This document shows positions 36,114-45,154 of a stretch of DNA of 60,984 nucleotides, piece by piece. The stretch is from Sphingomonas sp. Leaf21 (GTDB lineage Bacteria > Pseudomonadota > Alphaproteobacteria > Sphingomonadales > Sphingomonadaceae): assembly GCF_916858675.1 (NCBI RefSeq), contig NZ_CAKASM010000022.1, positions 1 through 60,984 of the forward strand, given 5' to 3'. How positions within the stretch are numbered: position 1 is the stretch's first letter; each line of letters starts with the position of its first letter. The notes beneath the pieces were generated by a model. That model was not told the DNA's origin and did not search any database. It saw only the letters and a list, made by a program, of their open reading frames with translations. The position numbers were made by a program, and so were the translations under genes.

Positions 36114-36802
36114 ATCCCGTCTTCAACATGGATGCCGCCACATTGTCGCCCGTCGCCCTGTTCCTGCAGGCCGATTGGGTGGTGAAGTTCGTGATGATCG
36201 GGCTGCTGCTCGCCAGCATCTGGACCTGGACGATCATCGTTGCCTTCTCGCGCAGGCTGGCGCGGACGAAGAAGGGCATGACCCGGTTCGAGCGCGATTT
36301 CTGGAAGGCCGAGGATATCGACGCCTTTCACCGGATGGAGCAGGACAATGAACTGCCCTCCGCGCGGGTCTTCTCGGCGGGCGTGCAGGAATGGCGCCGC
36401 TCGACCGCGGGCGGGCATATCGACCGCGACGGCACGCGCGAGCGGCTGGCCACCGCGATGGGATCGGCGGTCGCGGGCGAGATCGACAAGCTGTCGGATC
36501 GGTTGAACGTGCTGGCGACGGTCGGCTCGGTCGCGCCGTTCGTCGGGCTGTTCGGCACCGTCTGGGGCATCATGCGCAGCTTCACCGGCATCGCTCAGGC
36601 GCAGAATTCGTCGCTGGCGGTCGTCGCGCCGGGTATCGCCGAGGCGCTGTTCGCGACCGCGATCGGCCTGTTCGCCGCCATTCCGGCGGTGATCGCCTAT
36701 AACCGCTTCAGCCACGGGGTGAACCGGATCGAGGCGTCGCTGAACCGCTTCGCCGACGGCTTCCACACCACGCTCAGCCGTCAGCTCGACCAGGCGCGTT
36801 GA
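36110..36802 (+). CDS. tolQ: Tol-Pal system proton channel subunit TolQ
   Basis: 230-residue three-helix inner-membrane protein (about 22-45, 140-160, 175-200) forming with TolR the proton-driven motor that energises TolA. GSVAPFVGLFGTVWGIMRSF and VAPGIAEALFATAIGLFAAIPAV are the conserved MotA/TolQ/ExbB segments. Starts at an ATGA overlap with ybgC; next gene tolR 13 bp on. Confidence 0.97.
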   Translation: MNPVFNMDAATLSPVALFLQADWVVKFVMIGLLLASIWTWTIIVAFSRRLARTKKGMTRFERDFWKAEDIDAFHRMEQDNELPSARVFSAGVQEWRRSTAGGHIDRDGTRERLATAMGSAVAGEIDKLSDRLNVLATVGSVAPFVGLFGTVWGIMRSFTGIAQAQNSSLAVVAPGIAEALFATAIGLFAAIPAVIAYNRFSHGVNRIEASLNRFADGFHTTLSRQLDQAR

Positions 36803-36815
36803 AAGGGCAAGGGCG

Positions 36816-37259
36816 ATGGCGATGAACCTTCCCTCCCGATCCGGTCGGGGCCGCCGCGCCCCGATGGCGGAGATCAACGTCACGCCGCTGGTCGACGTGA
36901 TGCTGGTGCTGCTGATCATCTTCATGGTGACCGCGCCGCTGTTGACCACGGGCGTGCCGGTCAACCTGCCCGACAGCCGCGCCAAGGCGCTGGAGCAGGA
37001 GCAGAAGCCCGAGCAGATCTCGATCGACGAACAGGGGCGGATGTTCCTCAACGACGATGAGATCACCGAAGCGGACCTGCCGGCCAGGCTGGACGCGATC
37101 GCGGCGCGCAAGGACCCCGATGGACAGGTGCCGCAGGTCTATCTGCGTGCCGACCGGGCGCTGGACTATGGCCGGGTGATGCGGGTGATGGGCGAGCTGA
37201 ACCGCGCCGGGCTCAACCGCGTGTCGCTGGTCACGGTCGAGGGGGCGGGTCCCCGCTGA
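36816..37259 (+). CDS. tolR: Tol-Pal system protein TolR
   Basis: 147-residue ExbD/TolR protein: one helix (about 24-43) with the essential proton-carrying Asp in TPLVDVMLVLLIIFMV, then a periplasmic domain ending YGRVMRVMGELNRAGLNRVSL. Works with TolQ to transduce the proton motive force. Its TGA overlaps the tolA ATG (TGATG). Confidence 0.97.
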   Translation: MAMNLPSRSGRGRRAPMAEINVTPLVDVMLVLLIIFMVTAPLLTTGVPVNLPDSRAKALEQEQKPEQISIDEQGRMFLNDDEITEADLPARLDAIAARKDPDGQVPQVYLRADRALDYGRVMRVMGELNRAGLNRVSLVTVEGAGPR

Positions 37260-38209
37260 TGGAGCGTGGTGAGCGGATCGGACTGGCCGTCGCGGTCGCA
37301 GGGCATATCGTCCTGTTCGGCCTGTTGTCGGTCGGTTTCCTGTCGACGCCGAACCCCGAAAAGCTGAAGGTCACGCCGATCGACATCTCGCTGGTGAAGG
37401 ATGTCGGGATCGAGGCCGAATCGCCCACCCCGAACCAGGAGCCCGCCCAGTCGATCGCGCCGGAACAGGGCGCGCCCGAGGACGCCGCGCCGCCCGAGCC
37501 GGTCGAGGCGGAGCCCGAGCCCCAACCCGAACCCGTGCCGCCGCCCCCGGCTCCCCAGCCCAAACCGCAGCCCAAGCCCCAACCCAAACCGCAGCCCAAG
37601 CCCGAACCGGCCAAGCCCGAGCCGCGCCCGGTCCCCAAGCCGCAGCCCAAGCCCGCTCCGGCGAAACCGGCGCCCGCCAAGCCAGCACCCGCCAAGCCGA
37701 GCAGGGCGGAGGCCAGGCCGTCGCCCGCCAAGCCCAGCACCGCTGCGCGCGGCACCGGCAAGAGCGAAACCGCGACGGCCAGCAAGCCGCGCGGATCGCG
37801 GCTCGGCGACAATTTCCTGAAGGGCCTGTCCGCCGATCCGTCGCCGTCCAAGTCGGAGGCGGCCCCCGCCGCGAAGATCGGTGCGCAGCAGCTCGCCAAC
37901 ATCGCCTCGGCGATCAGTCGCCAAGTGAAGCCTTGCGCCGATCGTCAGGTCAGTCCGGCGCCGGAGGCGAATCGTATCAAAGTCGCGATTCGTTTGCAGA
38001 TTAATCGGGACGGCAGCCTAGCCGCCGAGCCGCGCGTCGTCGGCCATACCGGCGTCGATGGCGACAACGAACGCTATGTCGATCGAGTCAATGCGCTGGC
38101 CATCGCCACGTTCAAGGGCTGTTCGCCGCTACGCGGCTTGCCGCCAGAGCTCTATGACGTACCCGGCGGCTGGCGCGTGTTCACGCTGAATTACAAACTT
38201 TCGGGTTGA
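37259..38209 (+). CDS. tolA: Tol-Pal system protein TolA (Pro/Lys-rich spacer)
   Basis: 316 residues: one N-terminal helix (about 8-28, LAVAVAGHIVLFGLLSVGFL), a long Pro/Lys/Ala spacer (about 55-165) dominated by PKPQPKP and APAKP units, and a C-terminal domain (about 210-316) with VKPCADRQV and FKGCSPLRG, two cysteines likely disulfide-linked as in TolA domain III. Spans the periplasm to contact TolB/Pal. Unlike the E. coli protein the spacer is a polyproline-like rod, not an alanine-rich coiled coil. Identity rests on the N-terminus and on operon position. Confidence 0.92.
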   Translation: MERGERIGLAVAVAGHIVLFGLLSVGFLSTPNPEKLKVTPIDISLVKDVGIEAESPTPNQEPAQSIAPEQGAPEDAAPPEPVEAEPEPQPEPVPPPPAPQPKPQPKPQPKPQPKPEPAKPEPRPVPKPQPKPAPAKPAPAKPAPAKPSRAEARPSPAKPSTAARGTGKSETATASKPRGSRLGDNFLKGLSADPSPSKSEAAPAAKIGAQQLANIASAISRQVKPCADRQVSPAPEANRIKVAIRLQINRDGSLAAEPRVVGHTGVDGDNERYVDRVNALAIATFKGCSPLRGLPPELYDVPGGWRVFTLNYKLSG

Positions 38210-38220
38210 GGATGATGCTT

Positions 38221-39624
38221 ATGCCCCGTTCCCTGCTGACTCTTCCGCTCACCCTGGCGCTGGCCGCAAGTGCGGTCGGTGCTCAAGACATGCCTGCACC
38301 TCAGGCACAGCCCGCGCCTGCCGCCGGGCAACAGCCCACGTTAGCACCTGCCAATGGATCGCAGGAGCTGGTAGTCGATGTCGAGGGCGGCATCTCCGCG
38401 CCGATGCCGATCGCCATTCCCGCGATGCCGACCAGTGCGGTCGTGCAGACCGCGGCGGGCACCACCGATGTCGTCGGCCAGCAGCTATCGCAGATCATCG
38501 CCAACGACCTGCGCAATTCGGGGCTGTTCACGCCCGTTCCTCCCGCGCAGCTTCGCACCGTGTCCTTTCCGGAAGTGACCGCGCCCGCCTTCGATTATTG
38601 GAACGGCACCGGCGCGCAGGCGCTGGTCCAGGGCTATGTCCGCGCCAATGGCGACGGGACGCTGACGGTCGGCTGCTATCTCTATGACGTGCTGGCGCGG
38701 AGCGAACTGGCGCGGCAGGGTTTCGTGGTGCCGCCGTCCGACTGGCGGCGCGCGGCGCACAAATGCGCCGATACCATCTATACCAAGCTGACCGGCGAAG
38801 GCCCCTATTTCGACAGCCGGATCACCTATGTCTCCGAAACGGGGCCCAAGGGGCGGCGGATCAAGCGGCTGGCGATCATGGACCAGGACGGCGCGAACCA
38901 CCGCTTCCTGACCAACGGCCAGTCGATCGTGCTGACCCCGCGCTTCGCACCCAATCAGCAGTCGATCGTCTATATGAGCTATGTCGACAAGCGGCCCGCC
39001 ATCTATGTCTATGACATCGGTTCGGGGCGCCAGCGGCTGGTGGTGCAGAATGCCGCGACGACCTTCGCGCCGCGCTTCTCGCCCGATGGCCGCTGGATCC
39101 TGTTCTCGATGGCGCAGGCGGGCAACACCGATATCTACCGCGTCTCGTCGCAGGGCGGCACGCCGCAGCGACTGACCAATGCGCCGGGCATCGACACCGG
39201 CGGCAGCTATTCGCCCGACGGCTCGAAGATCGTCTTCGAGAGCGACCGCTCGGGCGGGCAGCAAATCTATGTGATGAACGCCGACGGCTCCAACCAGCAG
39301 CGGATCAGCTTTGGCGGCGGGCGTTACGCGACGCCGGTGTGGAGCCCGCGCGGCGACCTCATCGCCTTCACCAAGCTGGGCGGGGCGTTCCGGATCGGTA
39401 TCATGAGCCCGTCGGGCGGCGGCGAAAAGCTGCTGACCAACAGCTGGCAGGACGAGGGGCCGAGCTGGTCCCCCAATGGCCGCGTCATCACCTTCCAGCG
39501 CTCGACGCAAGGGGCGTCGGGCAAGGCGGATGTGTGGATGGTCGACCTGACCGGGGTCAACGAGCGCCGCATCCCGACCCCGCTCGACGGATCGGATCCG
39601 GCCTGGGGGCCGTTGCGTCCGTAA
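38221..39624 (+). CDS. tolB: Tol-Pal system beta-propeller protein TolB
   Basis: About 468 residues. Signal peptide MPRSLLTLPLTLALAASAVG; the N-terminal domain carries QIIANDLRNSGLF; the C-terminal six-bladed propeller shows repeated SPDG motifs (FSPDGRWI, YSPDGSKI, WSPRGDLI, WSPNGRVI). Binds Pal in the periplasm. In-frame ATGs at 38212 and 38215 are alternatives; 38221 was taken because GAGG is 9 nt upstream. Starts next to the tolA stop. Confidence 0.97.
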   Translation: MPRSLLTLPLTLALAASAVGAQDMPAPQAQPAPAAGQQPTLAPANGSQELVVDVEGGISAPMPIAIPAMPTSAVVQTAAGTTDVVGQQLSQIIANDLRNSGLFTPVPPAQLRTVSFPEVTAPAFDYWNGTGAQALVQGYVRANGDGTLTVGCYLYDVLARSELARQGFVVPPSDWRRAAHKCADTIYTKLTGEGPYFDSRITYVSETGPKGRRIKRLAIMDQDGANHRFLTNGQSIVLTPRFAPNQQSIVYMSYVDKRPAIYVYDIGSGRQRLVVQNAATTFAPRFSPDGRWILFSMAQAGNTDIYRVSSQGGTPQRLTNAPGIDTGGSYSPDGSKIVFESDRSGGQQIYVMNADGSNQQRISFGGGRYATPVWSPRGDLIAFTKLGGAFRIGIMSPSGGGEKLLTNSWQDEGPSWSPNGRVITFQRSTQGASGKADVWMVDLTGVNERRIPTPLDGSDPAWGPLRP

Positions 39625-39679
39625 GCGTTTACGGTCGGCCGCCATCGGGTCGAACCGAACTCAAAGGGAGTGATAGCCA

Positions 39680-40204
39680 GTGACCAAGATCAAGACCACG
39701 CTCGTCGTCGCCACCATGGCGCTCGCGATCGCCGGATGCGCCAAGAAGCGGCCCCCGGTGCTGCCGCCCGCGCCGGTCGACCAGAATGCGCCGATCGATC
39801 CCAATGCGGGTGCCAACGCCAACCCGAACGGCGCGGTCGTCCCCGGCTCCGACGCCGACTTCCGTCGCTCGGTGACGTCGAACACGGTCCATTTCGGGCT
39901 CGACCAATATGATATCGATCCCGAGGCGCGCGCGATCCTCGACAGCCAGGCCGCCTGGTTGCAGCGCTATCCCAATGTCCGGATCACGATCGAAGGGCAT
40001 TGCGACGAGCGCGGCACCCGCGAATACAACCTCGCGCTCGGTGACCGCCGCGCCAATGCGGCGAAGAATTACCTGGCGGCGCGCGGCGTGTCGCCCGACC
40101 GGATGAACGTGATCAGCTATGGCAAGGAACGCCCGATCGCGCTGGGCTCGGACGATGCCAGCTACGCGCAGAACCGTCGCGCGGTGACCATCGTCCTGAG
40201 CTGA
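39680..40204 (+). CDS. pal: peptidoglycan-associated lipoprotein Pal
   Basis: 174 residues with GTG start. MTKIKTTLVVATMALAIAGC contains the lipobox (IAGC), anchoring Pal in the outer membrane. The OmpA-like domain holds VHFGLDQYDIDPEA, ITIEGHCDERGTREYNLALG and NRRAVTIVLS, the diaminopimelate-binding fold. Ends the tol operon; no cpoB/ybgF follows, which differs from enterobacteria. Confidence 0.97.
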   Translation: MTKIKTTLVVATMALAIAGCAKKRPPVLPPAPVDQNAPIDPNAGANANPNGAVVPGSDADFRRSVTSNTVHFGLDQYDIDPEARAILDSQAAWLQRYPNVRITIEGHCDERGTREYNLALGDRRANAAKNYLAARGVSPDRMNVISYGKERPIALGSDDASYAQNRRAVTIVLS

Positions 40205-40263
40205 CGACCAACGGCCCGGCGGCCCGATCAAGGGGCGCCGGGCCCGATCTCCTGTGGCGCGCA

Positions 40264-40293
40264 ATTCCTCCCCAAGCATGGCTTGGGGAGGAT
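40264..40293. repeat. short palindrome of the TCCTCCCCAAGC family
   Basis: ATTCCTCCCCAAGC-atgg-CTTGGGGAGGAT between the convergent ends of pal and the nuclease gene; arms of 10-11 bp. May act as a bidirectional transcription block, though without a T-run. Confidence 0.7.
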
Positions 40294-40297
40294 CGGG

Positions 40298-41158
40298 TCA
40301 GGATTTGAACGCGCTGTCCAGCAGCTTCGCCAGCCGCAACCCGCCGCGCTTGATCTGTTCGCGCTCGACCGGGGCCATCGCCTTGATCGCGGCTTCGTCC
40401 ATGTGCATCTGCGGCGGGGTCGGCTGGCAGGCGTCGCCGCCCATCGCGGCGGCATAGGCGCGCTTGGCGACCGCCCAATTCTCGCGGCTCCACGCCATCA
40501 CGCCCCCGGCCGACTCGCGGCGCTGCTCGGCGAGCGGATAGCGGCGGACCAGCCTCGGCGGGGTGGAGATCGCGCGCTCGGCCAAGAGCCCGTCCCATAC
40601 CGAATGCAGGTTGAGCCTGGGCGTCGCATAGATGCCGTAATCGACATGGGTGTCGTTGCCGCCCTTGTCGCCCTTGTCGCCGGCATGCAGCGGCTGATGC
40701 AGGTCGCCGACGAAATGGACCAGGAAGGCGAGTGCCATCACCCGGTCCTTACGGCTGGCGCGCTTGTCCTTCAGAACCGCGAGCTGGCGCGGGATCTGCG
40801 CCGAGACGCAATCCCCGGTGTCGCACGCGGGCGGCAGGCGGAAGGGCTGGCAGATGTCCACATTCTGATAGTGCCAGCTATAGGCATAGCCGAAGCGCGA
40901 CTTGCCCGCCTCGTCCTTCAACGGCTTGACGCAATCGGGCCAGACGCTCGCCTCCTCGATCGTGCGAACCGGGCAGGTCGGGGTGTCGAGCTGGGTCTGC
41001 GCGCGCAGGATCTGGCGGATCTCGGCGCGGGCATGTGGCGTGACATTGGCCCAGGCGATGGCCGCGACGGTCTGATGGCCATATTCCCAGTAGGCGGCGG
41101 CGGGGGAGGCGAGGAACAGGCCCGCCAGCATCCCGATCAGGATACGCAAGTGCTTCAT
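40298..41158 (-). CDS. S1/P1 nuclease family protein
   Basis: 286 residues, signal peptide MKHLRILIGMLAGLFLASPA; mature end expected at W-E-Y-G-H, where the N-terminal Trp and the His are zinc ligands of S1/P1 nucleases. Further ligands are in SVWPDCV, SWHYQNVD, LVHFVGDLHQPLHAGDKGDKGGND (three-part: HFVGD, HQPLH, GGND) and LHSVWDG. Secreted single-strand DNA/RNA nuclease, zinc-dependent. The Met before the signal peptide fits; a start nine residues earlier is less likely. Confidence 0.93.
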   Translation of the reverse strand: MKHLRILIGMLAGLFLASPAAAYWEYGHQTVAAIAWANVTPHARAEIRQILRAQTQLDTPTCPVRTIEEASVWPDCVKPLKDEAGKSRFGYAYSWHYQNVDICQPFRLPPACDTGDCVSAQIPRQLAVLKDKRASRKDRVMALAFLVHFVGDLHQPLHAGDKGDKGGNDTHVDYGIYATPRLNLHSVWDGLLAERAISTPPRLVRRYPLAEQRRESAGGVMAWSRENWAVAKRAYAAAMGGDACQPTPPQMHMDEAAIKAMAPVEREQIKRGGLRLAKLLDSAFKS

Positions 41159-41168
41159 GCCACGCCCT

Positions 41169-42095
41169 TTATCCCTCATCGGCATAGATCGCCACCCGAT
41201 GTTCGCCGGTGCCGGTCGCGCGGCCGCGATACATGCCCGCGGTCGTCATGCTCCAGGCGATGCTGCCATCGGGCGCCGCGACGATGGTGCCGCCCGTGCC
41301 GCCCAGCGTCCTGACCTCGGCCAGTACGGCGTCGGCGGCGGCCTGCACGTCCTCGCCGGTGAAACGGCGGCGCGCCGCGATCTCGTGTCCGACGCCGACG
41401 CGGATGAAGACCTCGCCCGAGCCGGTGCACGATACCGCGCAGGCGCGGTCGTCGGCGAAGGTGCCCGCCCCGATCAGCGGCGAATCGCCGATCCTGCCCC
41501 AGCGCTTGGCCGTCACGCCCCCGGTCGAGGTCGCGGCGGCGACATGGCCCTGCATGTCGCGGGCCACCGCGCCGACGGTGCCGTATTTCATGTCGCTGTC
41601 GAAGGCGTCGCCATCGCGCGACAGCAGCTCGTCGAGCTGGCGACGACGCTCGTCGGTGTGGAACCAGTCGGGGTCGACCTGCGGCAGCCCTTGTTCGACC
41701 GCGAACCGATCCGCCCCCGGCCCGGCGAGCAGAACATGGGGACTGGCCTCCATCACCCTGCGGGCGAGCGACACCGGGTTGCGGGTCCGGGTCGCGCCGG
41801 CGACCGATCCGGCGCGGCGGTCGCGCCCGTCCATGATCGCGGCGTCGAGCTCGATGGTGCCCTCATGGGTGAAGCAGGCGCCGCGCCCCGCGTTGAAATG
41901 CGGATCGTCCTCCAGCACGCGGACCGCCGCCTCGATCGCGTCCAGCGCGTGGCCGCCCAGCGCCAGGATCGCCGATCCGGCGGTCAGCGCCGCGTCGAGC
42001 GCCGCGCGCGCACCGGCATCCTGTTCGGGCGTCAGGACGTCCCGCGTGATCCGGCCCGCGCCGCCATGGATGACCAGCGACCAGGAAGCGGGCAT
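41169..42095 (-). CDS. isoaspartyl peptidase / L-asparaginase (plant-type, Ntn hydrolase)
   Basis: 308 residues. VIHGGAGRI at the N-terminus, NAGRGACFT, ELDAAIMDG, and the self-cleavage site KYGTVGAVARD whose Thr becomes the catalytic nucleophile, are diagnostic; RIGDSPLIGAGTFAD and SCTGSGEVFIR bind substrate. Cytoplasmic; hydrolyses isoAsp dipeptides and asparagine. No signal peptide. Ten base pairs upstream of the S1/P1 nuclease gene, probably co-transcribed. Confidence 0.95.
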   Translation of the reverse strand: MPASWSLVIHGGAGRITRDVLTPEQDAGARAALDAALTAGSAILALGGHALDAIEAAVRVLEDDPHFNAGRGACFTHEGTIELDAAIMDGRDRRAGSVAGATRTRNPVSLARRVMEASPHVLLAGPGADRFAVEQGLPQVDPDWFHTDERRRQLDELLSRDGDAFDSDMKYGTVGAVARDMQGHVAAATSTGGVTAKRWGRIGDSPLIGAGTFADDRACAVSCTGSGEVFIRVGVGHEIAARRRFTGEDVQAAADAVLAEVRTLGGTGGTIVAAPDGSIAWSMTTAGMYRGRATGTGEHRVAIYADEG

Positions 42096-42142
42096 GACGA
42101 AACTCCGATAAAGCGCAGGGGATATGCGGCGCCCCTATCAGA

Positions 42143-43306
42143 TCACGGCCTGCCTGGCATCCCCCGGGGGCGGAGCCCGATCAGCGGACGAAGCCAGCGT
42201 ACCTCGCGCCCGATCCGGTAGAAGGCCCAGCACCCCGCCACCGTCGCCGCGATCAGGATCGCCGCATCCAGCCATAGCGGCAGCCCCGCCCGGCGGAGAT
42301 GGAAGGCGACGAGGATGATGATCGTCTGGTGAATCAGGTAAAAGGGAAAGACCGCCTCGGTCAGCGTCCGACGCCACGGATGGTCGCGGTTCCAGAAGCG
42401 CTCTGCCAGGCCGATCAGCGCGACGACCGCCATCCAGCCCTGCACCGCACGCGCACCGGCAAAGACGATGCCGAGGCCCGGCGGCGCGCCCGCCAGCCCG
42501 GGCCAGCGCCATTCCAGCCCCGCCGCCACCGCATAGCTGGCGAGCGCGATGGCGCCCGCGACCGCCCAGCCGCGGCGGAAGCTGTCCAGCACCCGTTCCG
42601 ACCCCGCCATGCCGAAGCCGAACAACAGCGCGGGAAAATAGATCGCATGCGCCAGCCAGTCGTCGATCAGGCCATGGGTTTCCGACTGGCCGGGGAAGAA
42701 TTTGATGTCGACCAGCAGCAGCCAGACCAGGGGCAGCACCGCGCCGCCCCAGCCGCCGAACAGCCGGTCGAACCAGGCCTGCGCATGTCTCGCGATTCGG
42801 GGACCCAGCGCCAGCATCGCCGCGACCGCCATGGTATAGGCCCAGAGATAGCCGACGAACCACAGATGGTTCCAGGCGGGCGTTGGCACCACGCCGCCGA
42901 TCGCGCGAAAGCCCAGCCAGTCGTGCAGCCAGAAGGACCAGAAGGATTCGGGATAGCCATATTTGCTCGCCAGCTCGGCCCAGATCTGTGGCGGCACCAA
43001 TATGGCGATACCGAAGATCAGGGGCACGAGCAGCCGGATGCTGCGGCCGCGCACGAAGCTGAGGATCGTCGGGTGCCGCACCGCCAGCGCGCGGGTGGCA
43101 TAGCCCGACACGACGAAGAGGAGCATCAGCCGCCACGGATTGCTCGCCAGCATCGGGATCGCGACCCAGGGCAGCCGCGCGAGCTGGACGTGGAAGCCCC
43201 AGGGCACGAACACCATGCCGATATGATAGAGGATCAAGATGGCGAAGGCGCCGACACGCAGCCAGTCTAGGCCGTAATGGCGGGGGATCGGGGCGGCGGC
43301 GGTCAT
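42143..43306 (-). CDS. acyltransferase family 3 protein (OPG biosynthesis MdoC-like)
   Basis: 387-residue membrane protein with about ten helices. N-terminal [21 protein letters not shown] carries the catalytic-region His of the Acyl_transf_3 family; [11 protein letters not shown] and the C-terminal [16 protein letters not shown] are conserved. Such proteins O-acylate extracytoplasmic sugars or peptides. [12 protein letters not shown] chosen as start; the same frame stays open far upstream only as antisense of ispG. Substrate unknown. Confidence 0.88.
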   Translation of the reverse strand: MTAAAPIPRHYGLDWLRVGAFAILILYHIGMVFVPWGFHVQLARLPWVAIPMLASNPWRLMLLFVVSGYATRALAVRHPTILSFVRGRSIRLLVPLIFGIAILVPPQIWAELASKYGYPESFWSFWLHDWLGFRAIGGVVPTPAWNHLWFVGYLWAYTMAVAAMLALGPRIARHAQAWFDRLFGGWGGAVLPLVWLLLVDIKFFPGQSETHGLIDDWLAHAIYFPALLFGFGMAGSERVLDSFRRGWAVAGAIALASYAVAAGLEWRWPGLAGAPPGLGIVFAGARAVQGWMAVVALIGLAERFWNRDHPWRRTLTEAVFPFYLIHQTIIILVAFHLRRAGLPLWLDAAILIAATVAGCWAFYRIGREVRWLRPLIGLRPRGMPGRP

Positions 43307-43334
43307 GAATCTCGGTTCTGGTACAGCACTGACT

Positions 43335-43363
43335 TTGAACCGCAACGCGCTTGCGCGTATAGT
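43335..43363 (+). promoter_or_regulatory. strong ispG promoter, probably leaderless
   Basis: TTGAAC (43335-43340), 17-bp spacer, TATAGT (43358-43363), then only GGGCCC before the ATG at 43370. The start point, 6-7 nt after the -10 box, would be at the ATG itself. No Shine-Dalgarno sequence is present. Confidence 0.7.
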
Positions 43364-43369
43364 GGGCCC

Positions 43370-44497
43370 ATGTCCATTCGTCCCTGGCGCGACATCGTCC
43401 GCCGCCAAAGCCGTCAGATCATGGTGGGCAACGTGCCCGTGGGCGGCGACGCCCCCGTGACCGTGCAGACCATGACCAACACGCCGACCAGCGATCCGGT
43501 CGCCACGATCAACCAGATCCGGCGCTGCGAGGAGGCGGGGGCGGACATCATCCGTGTCTCCTGCCCCGACACCGATTCGACCGCGGCACTGGCCAAGATC
43601 ACCAAGGCGGCGCGGGTTCCGATCGTCGCGGATATCCATTTCCACTATAAGCGCGCGCTGGAGGCGGCGGATGCGGGCGCGGCCTGTCTGCGCATCAATC
43701 CGGGCAATATCGGCTCGTCGGAGCGGGTCGCGGAGGTTGTACGGGCCGCCAAGGCCAATGGCTGCGCCATTCGAATCGGGGTGAACGCGGGTTCGCTGGA
43801 AAAGGATCTGCTGGAGAAATATGGCGAGCCTTGCCCGGAGGCTTTGGTCGAATCGGCGCTTGACCATATCAAGCTGCTCCAGGATCACGATTTCCACGAA
43901 TATAAGGTCGCGGTGAAGGCGTCCGACGTCTTCCTGGCGGTCGCCGCCTATCAGGGGCTGGCCGAGGCGACCGACTGCCCGCTGCATCTTGGCATCACCG
44001 AGGCGGGCGGGCTGATCGGCGGGACGGTCAAGTCCTCGATCGGCATCGGCTCGCTGCTCTGGTTCGGGATCGGCGACACCATCCGCGTCTCGCTGTCGGC
44101 CGAGCCCGAGGAAGAGGTGCGCGTCGGCTTCGAGATATTGAAGGCGCTGGGCATCCGCAATCGCGGGGTTCGTGTCGTGTCCTGTCCGTCCTGCGCGCGC
44201 CAGGGCTTCGACGTGATCCGCACGGTACAGGTGCTGGAGGAGCGGCTGCAGCATATCCGCACGCCCATGTCGCTGTCGGTGCTGGGCTGCGTCGTCAACG
44301 GCCCCGGCGAAGCGCGCGAGACCGATATCGGCGTGACCGGCGGCGGTAACGGCAAGCACATGGTCTATCTGTCGGGTCTGACCGACCACACGGTCGAGGA
44401 TGCCGACATGGTCGACCATATCGTCAAGCTGGTCGAGGCCAAGGCCGCCGAACTCGACGCGGCGGACGTTACCAAGGCGGCGATCGCGGCGGAGTGA
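43370..44497 (+). CDS. ispG: (E)-4-hydroxy-3-methylbut-2-enyl-diphosphate synthase
   Basis: 375-residue [4Fe-4S] enzyme of the non-mevalonate isoprenoid pathway. N-terminal TIM barrel with [32 protein letters not shown] and INPGNIG; C-terminal cluster domain with [12 protein letters not shown] and [10 protein letters not shown] (three Cys ligands). Length normal. The family-typical start MSIRPWRDI falls directly at the predicted transcription start. Divergent from the acyltransferase gene. Confidence 0.97.
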   Translation: MSIRPWRDIVRRQSRQIMVGNVPVGGDAPVTVQTMTNTPTSDPVATINQIRRCEEAGADIIRVSCPDTDSTAALAKITKAARVPIVADIHFHYKRALEAADAGAACLRINPGNIGSSERVAEVVRAAKANGCAIRIGVNAGSLEKDLLEKYGEPCPEALVESALDHIKLLQDHDFHEYKVAVKASDVFLAVAAYQGLAEATDCPLHLGITEAGGLIGGTVKSSIGIGSLLWFGIGDTIRVSLSAEPEEEVRVGFEILKALGIRNRGVRVVSCPSCARQGFDVIRTVQVLEERLQHIRTPMSLSVLGCVVNGPGEARETDIGVTGGGNGKHMVYLSGLTDHTVEDADMVDHIVKLVEAKAAELDAADVTKAAIAAE

Positions 44498-44540
44498 TTC
44501 GGTCGCCTTGGGGTCGGGCGGTTCCTGTTGCCTCTCCCAG

Positions 44541-44625
44541 GGCCGATCGACATTCAACCATGCCTGTCCATCCCTCGTCCCTCGTAGAGGGGAGAGGGGA
44601 GAATAAGCGGAATGTCGATCCGGCC
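44541..44625. repeat. ~85-bp inverted-repeat element (GGCCGATCGACATTC ends)
   Basis: Outer arms GGCCGATCGACATTC (44541-44555) and GAATGTCGATCCGGCC (44610-44625) are complementary except for one inserted base; inside lies a second, imperfect CCCTCGTCCCTC / GAGGGGAGAGGGG palindrome. Half-elements with the same TCGACGTTCA/TCGACGTCCA end are seen at about 44.8-45.15 kb and 34.8 kb. Sits between ispG and the NUDIX gene. Confidence 0.75.
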
Positions 44626-44686
44626 TCACGGCGTTTCGCGGACCTTCGCTTGCAGGGGCGGACGTGATGTCGTTACGTCCGGTGGC

Positions 44687-45154
44687 ATGACCATCATCCA
44701 TATCGCCGCCGCGTTGATCGAGGATGCGTCCGGCCGCGTTCTGCTGGTCCGCAAGGCGGGAACGCGGTTCTTCATGCAGGCGGGTGGCAAGATCGAACCC
44801 GGCGAGGATGCCGCGACCGCGCTGTGTCGCGAGCTCGAGGAGGAAATCGGCCTGGTCGTCTCCCCGGCCGACCTTCGACCGCTCGGGCATTTCGACGCGC
44901 CCGCCGCCAACGAGCCCGACCACCGGGTCGACGCGCATGTCTTCCATCTGCGCACCGGGCATGACCCGGTTCCCGCGGCCGAGATCGAGGAGGTGATCTG
45001 GGTCGATCCAGCCGCGCCCATCCCGCTTCCCGTCGCACCGTTGACGCGGGATCATATCCTGCCATGCTGGCGTGAGATGGGGACAGAGCCCAGATCCGGT
45101 CGACGTTCATTCCGCTCTGTCTTTCCCTCTCCCCTGGAAAGGGGAGAGGGTTAG
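44687..45154 (+). CDS. NUDIX hydrolase with repeat-derived C-terminus
   Basis: 155 residues. The Nudix box reads GGKIEPGEDAATALCRELEE followed by EIGL, matching Gx5Ex7REUxEExGU, so hydrolysis of a nucleoside-diphosphate-linked compound with Mg is expected; substrate unknown. The start MTIIHIAAAL gives the family-normal length; the upstream open frame is repeat. The last ~20 residues (RSFRSVFPSPLERGEG) and the stop codon are encoded by a dispersed palindrome, so the native C-terminus probably ended earlier in evolution. Confidence 0.88.
   Translation: MTIIHIAAALIEDASGRVLLVRKAGTRFFMQAGGKIEPGEDAATALCRELEEEIGLVVSPADLRPLGHFDAPAANEPDHRVDAHVFHLRTGHDPVPAAEIEEVIWVDPAAPIPLPVAPLTRDHILPCWREMGTEPRSGRRSFRSVFPSPLERGEG

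Noticed and set aside
42143..45055. 970-aa minus-strand open frame
   Set aside because: Only 42143-43306 is a gene (acyltransferase); the rest is antisense to ispG and NUDIX and has no motif.
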